DNA of 64,000 nt from Rhodamnia argentea. Taxonomy: Eukaryota; Streptophyta; Magnoliopsida; Myrtales; Myrtaceae. Within the stretch, counting starts at the first letter, position 1, and each line of letters starts with the position of its first letter. Below the pieces are notes generated by a model. The model was not told the DNA's origin, searched no databases, and saw only the letters and a program-made list of their open reading frames with translations. Position numbers and translations under genes: made by a program. Location: contig NC_063154.1 in assembly GCF_020921035.1 (NCBI RefSeq), positions 8,990,001-9,054,000 on the forward strand, given 5' to 3'. Below are positions 57,576 through 64,000 of this stretch, piece after piece.

Positions 57576-58228
57576 AAGCATCGGCTTGCGAAGCATCCGA
57601 TTAGCAACTCTCTCCCAGTCCAAACTCGTCGAAAAGATTAAGGTGCGATCAAGTCGTCTAACTCCCTTGTGTTACAAGATTAAGTACTTGCGTACTTTCT
57701 CTCTAGAACACGCCTAAACTTCAGTTTGACACGTTGATATGAATTAGTGATAAAAGTTGTTCAGTATCGCCCATTTTTTCTGATCAAGTCACCGGAATTA
57801 AGTCGAGCTCTTTATGTATGAAAGTCCCTCCGCCTTCAACTCATGTTAATTGGATTTGGCAAGAATCTGACGAAAAGCTCAGAGTGTCGTGTTCGCGTTG
57901 AGAAATCTCATTGTTTACGGTCTAGTCACGGGGCTTCATCTCCAAAAGTTTTAGTCCTGCGCATTCGATGATAGTCGACTTCATTGATCCCAAACGAGGG
58001 AGAGCAGAGATGAGACCTGTACTCCCATGAGTGCTCTTCTTTGCCAATGAAGCTGGAGATGGACAAATAACTTTCATGTCACCCACCAACGCAAGTATAT
58101 CTTCTGTAATTGACGAATGACACAGCAATAACAAATAAGGCGAGGAACGAGAAGTTGGGTGCAAACGGGCGAAACTAAGACGCTCTATAGGAGAAGATGG
58201 ATCCCAACTCGAAGGAGCTCCGGAAGGT
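57576..58228. other. Intergenic DNA
   Basis: No gene supported. A 111-codon minus-strand frame (57922-58257) overlaps the RNase H relic and is not recognised. Confidence 0.3.
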
Positions 58229-58660
58229 ATGACATGCAGGCGCTTGCCGAGATTCAATCGATTATCTCGTTCTGGGGGTTCGCAAAATCGGCGAGAGCGT
58301 CCTACGCGACAGAAGCCCAGAGCTCTAAAACAAACTCTTCCGTACTTGGAAGCTCACTTTGATCTGAGCAGTGCGGCTGATCTACCATTTGAGATACGAA
58401 CTAGTAGCCTATCAGTTGGTCGATACACACCAGAGTCCCTGGAATGTGCGGGCCACGATTGAGGACTGCCGAAGAAGCTTAGCCCAGTTCAATTTCATTC
58501 AAGCGGCCCGCTGTCTGTAAGAGACTAATCAACTAGCCGACTGACTGGCCAAAGCCCAACGTAAACAGGCCCTTTCTTTTTGTTGGTTGTCTAAACCCCC
58601 CCGGCCTCTATGTGATTTTTTTTATTTTTCGAAGCTTAGCACCTATGTTTTAATAGTGGT
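58229..58660 (+). pseudogene. RNase H-like domain relic of a non-LTR retroelement
   Basis: Fragments in order: GFAKSARASYATEAQ, then after a +1 shift near 58320 ALKQTLPYLEAHFDL, then PWNVRATIEDCRRSLAQF from 58437, a stop, ETNQLAD, a stop, and LAKAQRKQALSFCWLSKPP. This is the C-terminal RNase H fold (RVT_3 type) of plant LINE-like elements, including the typical NxxADxLAK motif with Trp replaced by TGA. At least one frameshift and several stops; no reverse transcriptase part remains in place. Confidence 0.75.
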
Positions 58661-60491
58661 ATTTAATGAATGAAGCAGGTTTTTCGACCCCCCCCACCCC
58701 CCTCCTCCCAAAAAAAAAAAAAAAATTGGGCGGTTAGATTGTTGGCCCACCTAGGCCCAAAAGGGTAAATGAGAGAGCTTGGGCAACATTCTTACACGAG
58801 AAAGCTCCGCTTGCCCAACTTGCCCCTCTGCCCGGCCCATTCAGGCTCGAACTTTTCTATGTGAGTTTTACGCTACGAGCTGGCATCGATTACACATTAG
58901 GCCCACCTTCGGACTCGGCCCGATTCGATCCCACCGAATGCTCGCCTCTGATGTAATGTAAGTATAACCGAATCAACATTCCGCGGTGACTTTAGCCACA
59001 CGGCCAACAGCAACCTGGGCAAAGAAATGTCCTAAAGCCTAAAGCCACATCTCTCCTCCTAAATAGTTGCAGACCCCATGAGGCCCACTCGTTCCATTTC
59101 CATCAGCAGCATTCAGTGCCGAGGCTCGTACGTTGGACAGGTCTTACGCACTTGGGGCATATTTGTCTCTGACAAAAAAAGGCCCAAAAGACCGCCCATA
59201 TTTCCCCCCCAAATCCTCCTTGGTACCCAACTTATCCTTCTAATTCCTGGCACTGTTCTGCACCACTCTCTCACATTTCTGTCTTTCTTTTTCCTCTTTA
59301 TTTCGTTCTTGTCTATAATATCTTCTTCACTCTTTAATTTTTTTTCCAATTCTTTCGATTCACCTGTTTCATTCAAACTTTGCATTATGAGGCAATAGGC
59401 AGAGGCCATATGCACGTTTTGCTTTTCAGAACCTCTGACATTACCCACCAGACAAATTTTGTCAGCTCCACCTCTCCTCTGTCTCTGTCTCTGTCTCTGT
59501 CTCTCTCTCGGACTCGACCCCACAAACAAATTCCTCAGCAAAAACATGTTATAACATTTAAATAATATCTCGTCCATCCTATTACAGTTTAAATTTTTAG
59601 AACAGCTGACATACGATAATCCAATAAAAGCTTATATGATATTAGAGTATAAAATCAGTTCAAATCCTTTTAGGCCTCGTTTGCGTTCCCAACATGAGGT
59701 CAGCTCAAATCTTTCAGGCCCCGTTTGCGTTTCCAATTAAATATGTTCACGTCGGGCAAAATCTCACAAAATTCAAAATAATAATAATAATAAAAAGCAG
59801 AACGAAGAAAACAAACAATGGAAATTCTAGACAAACGGACAAAGTCTAACGAGAAAAAATGCCCCAAAGAAAGCGAGTGCAAGAGACTGGGGGTTGCGTC
59901 TTTGCAAAGGTTTCTGGGTCCTACTCTTGGGAGATGATGGTCATCGTTTTGCTGGATGCTGTGTCGTTGTTACTCGTGTGAAGTGGCCAAGTTGTGGCTC
60001 ACGAGCTTGCCAGTGCAATGGTGCAACCGCAGGGGCCATTGGTTTGGCTCTTCCCACCATGGAATAATGGGGAGGTTCATCATCCAGGTTGATTTCACCG
60101 ATCACGTCAATCTTCTTTCTAGCCACCCACAAATATCACGACAAGCCCTCGTGATGGCCTCGAGGAGGGTTATCATCTATGAGATTCGTATTCGTGATCC
60201 ACACTCTTTATAAATGTGGTGCGATGCTCACCTCGCAATCTGTCAAAGTTGTTCAAATGAAGTTCATACCGAAACCGAATTCAGAGAATTGATTTCATCA
60301 CTTTTCTTGAGATGAAGATTTAAACCATGTACACCCTCATGTCATCTAAGAGAACCTAAAAAATTGCGAGTCAACATAAAGATTTTAGATGCTTTTACAA
60401 ACTTTTGAAACTCCCTTTTATGTCTTTCAAGTTAAAACTTCCAAAGTAAAGGAGAAAGTCTCCGGTAGTTAATATTAGAGTAAAATGATTA
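58661..60491. other. Intergenic DNA
   Basis: C-rich and A-rich homopolymers at 58687-58725, a (CT)n/(gtctct)n tract at 59475-59510, and a doubled phrase gccccgtttgcgtt/gcctcgtttgcgtt (59672-59733) that may be MITE debris. No gene was supported. Confidence 0.4.
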
Positions 60492-61125
60492 GGGAAAATA
60501 CCAAATAAGGGCCCGAAATGTCCTCGTTTTTTCAAATAAGTGCCTAAAGTAGCACGACAGTTTCAAATAAGAGCGTGAAGTAGTCATGGCTGTTTTGAAT
60601 AAGGGCTTGACCTCGCTGATTAATCGCCTAAATATTCCAGCTTGTCAAGGTTATTTTCATCAAAATACAATTTTTACCAAATTTTTAATTAAACTATAAT
60701 TAAAAATAAAATGTTAAAAGTAAAAAAAAAAAAAAAAAAGGAAATACAAGAGAGAGGACAACCCTCTCGCCCGTAGCCGCCACCCCACCGGCCATGGTTG
60801 GTAGGGTTTTAGGCACCTCAGGAAGAAGTGGCGACCCCGATGGCCATTGTTATAATTTCTTTTTTTACTTTTACTTTTTTATTTTTAAAAACAGAAAAAG
60901 GGAAAAAACTTTAAAAATAAAAAATTAAAGTTTAAAGGACGAAAATTCTCTTGACCAACCCGTGAATCGGGCCTTTTTATAGAATGATATGATCACTTCA
61001 AGTGCTTCTTTAAAACAGTGTTCACTTCAAATCTTTATTTAAGAAAATGATAGCACTTCGAATACTTTACATCAGATTTTTATTTGAAAAATAATAATAT
61101 TTCAAGCCCACGTTTGAAATTTTAT
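60492..61125. mobile_element. Mutator-like element, subfamily with caaataagggcc arms
   Basis: Left gggaaaataccaaataaggg; right complement gataaaatttcaaacgtggg. Both arms step through tcaaataagtgcctaaagt-like repeats. The core has ccaccccaccggccatgg. Flanks are aaaatgatta and aaagatttag, only loosely alike. Confidence 0.65.
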
Positions 61126-62255
61126 CAAAGATTTAGGATCTAACGCTGCTAGTCAAATTCGCAAAACCCTAGAAGGCACTTGCCTTCGAGTCACATATGT
61201 CATATCACATTTATGACATCATGGTCGAGCCTTGGTCGGTGGCTTTTGTCTAGCAAATTGCCCCAGCACAGGTAACGTGTACTTCTCTAGTTCTCAATAT
61301 TCAGAATTGAAGGGTGCCGAAGGAGAAGTTCTGCCGTTTAACATGGAGGGGTAAGCTTTGAAGGGTCGCTCTGGTCGGGGCCTCCACTCGACACAAGGCA
61401 TCATCAAAATCAATGGATGCCGCAGCTTCATGGGCATTTTATGTCTCATTTGCGCACATATGATCCCTTGCTCCATTCGAGTCCGAAACCACTGATGATA
61501 TTTGTTGAACATATCTCACATCGCTCCATAATGAGGTTTGTATGCTTATTATATATATGCAACTTCTCTCCACTCATTAGTTAAAAAAATTTTTATTTAC
61601 ACATTTTAACATAATTAGAGTAGGATTCAGTCCATTTCACTCGGGCATTCACCCCCTACCCTTCCCCCAAGTTAGTTAAAATCTATGTGACACTCCCGAT
61701 CTGATTTGCACATTAAGGATGGTATTTCCTATCGTCTGTGACAATTGAATTTTTATGTTCTTCATATACGTATGGCCTTTCTTTACATATCAATTTTAAG
61801 TTTTGGAGTCGTATTTTCAAGTAAACATTCGATATTGGTGGTTTTGGAACTTTAGAAAGTAGAAGGGCACGGAGTGGAACTCTTCTTATTTTTAAAAGCC
61901 GTGTCCGTGGGGAGTAGATTTTTTTTTTTTTTTCTGGTCGAAGTGGGGAGTGGACTTGGAATAAGCAAGAATACCAGTTGTCCCTTTATCCACATGGAAT
62001 GCCAGAAGACTTGAACTTTTTTTTCTATCTATGTTTAAAAAAGGTGGTGGATAGTTAGACTTTATCCCAAAGTCAAGCATCATAGAAGAGCAAATGGTGA
62101 CACCTTTAGATATAAAATAATAATTTACCTAGATTTGGAATCCTAAACACTTGGGGAAGATGATGGCTGGTGATGCCACCTTCACGTGCCACAGAAACCA
62201 CGTCTCAATAATTTATTACTCCATCCATTCTTTCCAACTCATTACCAAAATGGAA

Positions 62256-62288
<33 letters not shown>

Positions 62289-62357
62289 CAAGAATCTTAA
62301 CCCCAAGAAGTACCTTCCATACTAGTGAATTCATTGGGTTGTCATTTATTGTACTTT
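61126..62357. other. Intergenic DNA
   Basis: No gene recognised. A (CT)n-(CA)n microsatellite lies at 62258-62288. Confidence 0.4.
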
Positions 62358-62656
62358 GGAAAAATTACATAGACGATATCTAAATTTCGATTCAATATGT
62401 AATGTCGTTCTTGAATTTTTAATTTGTTCAATTTTAATACATGACCCTTTTGTATATGTTCAATATAATATATAAATCTGATAATTCATGGATTAAATTG
62501 AACCCATGTATATAAATAATCCATGGACTAGATTGAAATTTGTCCTAAAGTTCGGGGACCACGTTGAACGGTTCTTGAATCATATTGAACAAATTAAAAA
62601 TTCATCAACGACGTTGTACAAAGGATCAAAATTCAGAGACTATATGTATAATTATC
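62358..62656. mobile_element. Small inverted-repeat element
   Basis: Left ggaaaaattacatagac with gaatttttaatttgttcaat, mirrored on the right by attgaacaaattaaaaattc and gtataattatc. Related debris lies in the PME-IAR1 intergenic region (17640-17770). About 300 bp, with no coding capacity. Confidence 0.6.
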
Positions 62657-62984
62657 TCATGATGCGATTGCCAAGGTATAAAGCAACTGTTGCTCTGGTT
62701 GGGAAACTTGATACTGTGCAAATTACAAGCCCCAAACACGGAATTGTCTGTAAGGGGACAATTTTGTAATTTTCTCGTTAATAGGAGCTTGGGACCAGCG
62801 AATGAGAAAGGAGAGGGCACAAATTGGAAAATGACTGCCAACCTTCCTTTCACCCATCTTTTCATCGTTGGGTTTCCAATCCAACCCCTAAGGTACCCCA
62901 AGCCAAGTTCTCCCCTGGTGGCCTATTCCGATTGTTTCATCTCGATTCAACTGAAAGAATTTAAGAACGCAAAGCTAATGTCAA

Positions 62985-63075
62985 AGGAGATGGCTAAATG
63001 GATTAAGCGCTTAATTTGAATTTCCATGATTCCTGGGTTCGAATCAAGACATCTTCAAATTACAGTAATCTTCGG
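62985..63075 (+). repeat. tRNA-derived SINE head, degenerate
   Basis: Box A-like tggctaaatgga (62991-63002) and box B-like ggttcgaatca (63036-63046) at nearly tRNA spacing. The acceptor stem does not pair, so this is a SINE relic rather than a tRNA gene. Confidence 0.4.
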
Positions 63076-63476
63076 GGGCAATGTCCATCATCCTACGATT
63101 GGAGTTTTACAAGATAGATGGGGAAAAGGCGATTTATCCACCCCAACGTAAATTACTTGAGCCGAATTGCTCGGATACTCTTGTAAAAATAAAATACGAT
63201 ACTTCTCACAAATGAGAATTGCCTTTGATGCTTCCATCCATCTTTTAAAAAAGCTACTTTCGGAACATTAATAAAAAAGCATTGGTTAGCTCCATCATCA
63301 AACTCCAACAGCTACTTTGGCATCAGTCAATGAAGACAACATCATTAAAAGTTGCTCTCCCGCCTTCATTTCGAAGGAGATTAGATCAAGATGAGATAAC
63401 AAAAATAAAAGTGATGTGAGGATTAGACACACAAGCATAACGAAATAAAGAGTAAAGGCGAGAAAGAGAAATCAAG

Positions 63477-64000
63477 ACACGAGATTTATTTTGGGGTGTC
63501 CTTAAATTGGGGCTACATCTAGTAAATGATCTTACTGTAATTTGCATGGTGAATTTTGTTGGAGTTGGCAAATACTTCGGGGACCATTGTTTCTCATATT
63601 GGGCATGCCCACGTGAACTTAGGGAAACCGAAACATGAACCGACGACATAGGACCCCTACACATGGAATGCGGGGGTTCGAGGGCAGCACCCCCGAAATG
63701 GGGTTCCTGTCGCCCGATCATCGGGTGGGGGTAGGTCGGAGGACGATTGTCTTGCCTACCGGTGAGCGAGCGGGGGTTTGAGGGCGGCGCCCCCGAAACA
63801 ACAATGGGTTTGGGCTTGTGTTTAAGTTGGCCCATTTGTTGTGGAATCAAAGGGGTTTGGATAGACTTAGGTTTTGGACCTATTTTTTAGGTCATATATA
63901 TTGTGCTCGTATGAGAGATCAGTGTAACGAGTTGTGCAACTGTAAACCTAAATCATAATGAAGACTTTTTGCATGACATAGCCCTATTCTGGAGTGAACC
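63477..64000 (+). mobile_element. LTR-like segment running off the window end
   Basis: cacgagatttattttgggg, the GC-rich paired blocks gttcgagggcagcaccccc and gtttgagggcggcgccccc, then tgtaacgagttgtgcaactg and catagccctattctggagtg resemble plant Copia LTR ends. The element would continue past 64000; no coding part is in view. Confidence 0.4.

Noticed and set aside
57922-58257. 111-codon minus-strand frame
   Set aside because: I could not recognise a family, and it overlaps the plus-strand RNase H relic that explains part of the openness.
59941-60132. 63-codon minus-strand frame starting MWVARKKIDVIG
   Set aside because: Looks protein-like but no family is recognised and there is no supporting splice or promoter context.
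62985-63075. Functional tRNA gene
   Set aside because: Box A and box B are present but stems do not pair; a SINE relic is more likely.
1-64000. CRISPR arrays, bacterial operons or ribosomal RNA genes
   Set aside because: No such structure is visible; the window is plant nuclear DNA.

Overview
This is a plant nuclear window, intron-rich and AT-rich, with GA/CT microsatellites, GC-rich transposon cores and many small inverted-repeat elements. The gene families (LRR receptor-like protein, pectinesterase without a pre-domain, IAR1-type ZIP transporter, ZF-HD homeodomain proteins, BASIC PENTACYSTEINE) are those of a eudicot. A woody Myrtales species such as Eucalyptus is my guess from the general look; nothing here proves it. 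Layout: (1) 1-8.9 kb holds a possible C-terminal end of an upstream + gene, a broken LRR receptor-like protein gene on the minus strand (2717-5223) and an LTR-like remnant. (2) 8.9-17.15 kb is a complete six-exon pectinesterase gene on the minus strand; its coding sequence is only 951 nt, so long introns carrying transposon and tandem-duplication debris make up most of it. (3) About 1.35 kb away and divergent is a complete eleven-exon IAR1-like ZIP metal transporter gene (18505-23855), with a possible 34-codon membrane-peptide upstream ORF. (4) 24.7-28.1 kb contains two Mutator-like non-autonomous elements, one carrying a nested 1.15 kb element. (5) 29.2-44.8 kb is a tandem array of short, intronless ZF-HD genes. 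Four copies (A-D) can be recognised, plus a fifth promoter-only relic. D is intact, B is open but has a decayed homeodomain, A is split by one nonsense codon into a zinc-finger-only ORF and a homeodomain ORF, and C is destroyed. C shows a textbook-like hAT excision footprint, a resident hAT element with a perfect 8-bp target duplication, three further insertions in its promoter, a lost start codon and a nonsense codon. (6) 44.3-50.7 kb is a nest of Mutator-like elements, one carrying a 2.8 kb LTR-type insertion. (7) 53.97-54.81 kb is an intact class I BASIC PENTACYSTEINE gene on the minus strand with a GA/CT-rich leader. (8) 55.9-64 kb is repeat-dominated: MITEs, SINE-like copies, an RNase H relic and an LTR-like segment at the window edge. 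The intact genes do not form a pathway. The most notable functional thread is that every ZF-HD copy has a (GA)n tract against its start codon, while the BPC gene, whose product class binds GA repeats, lies 11-24 kb away. The most informative feature is the ZF-HD array, which records duplication followed by staged decay through nonsense mutation and transposon insertion and excision. All intron and exon borders were read by eye from splice consensus, reading phase and family knowledge; no alignment or search could be run.
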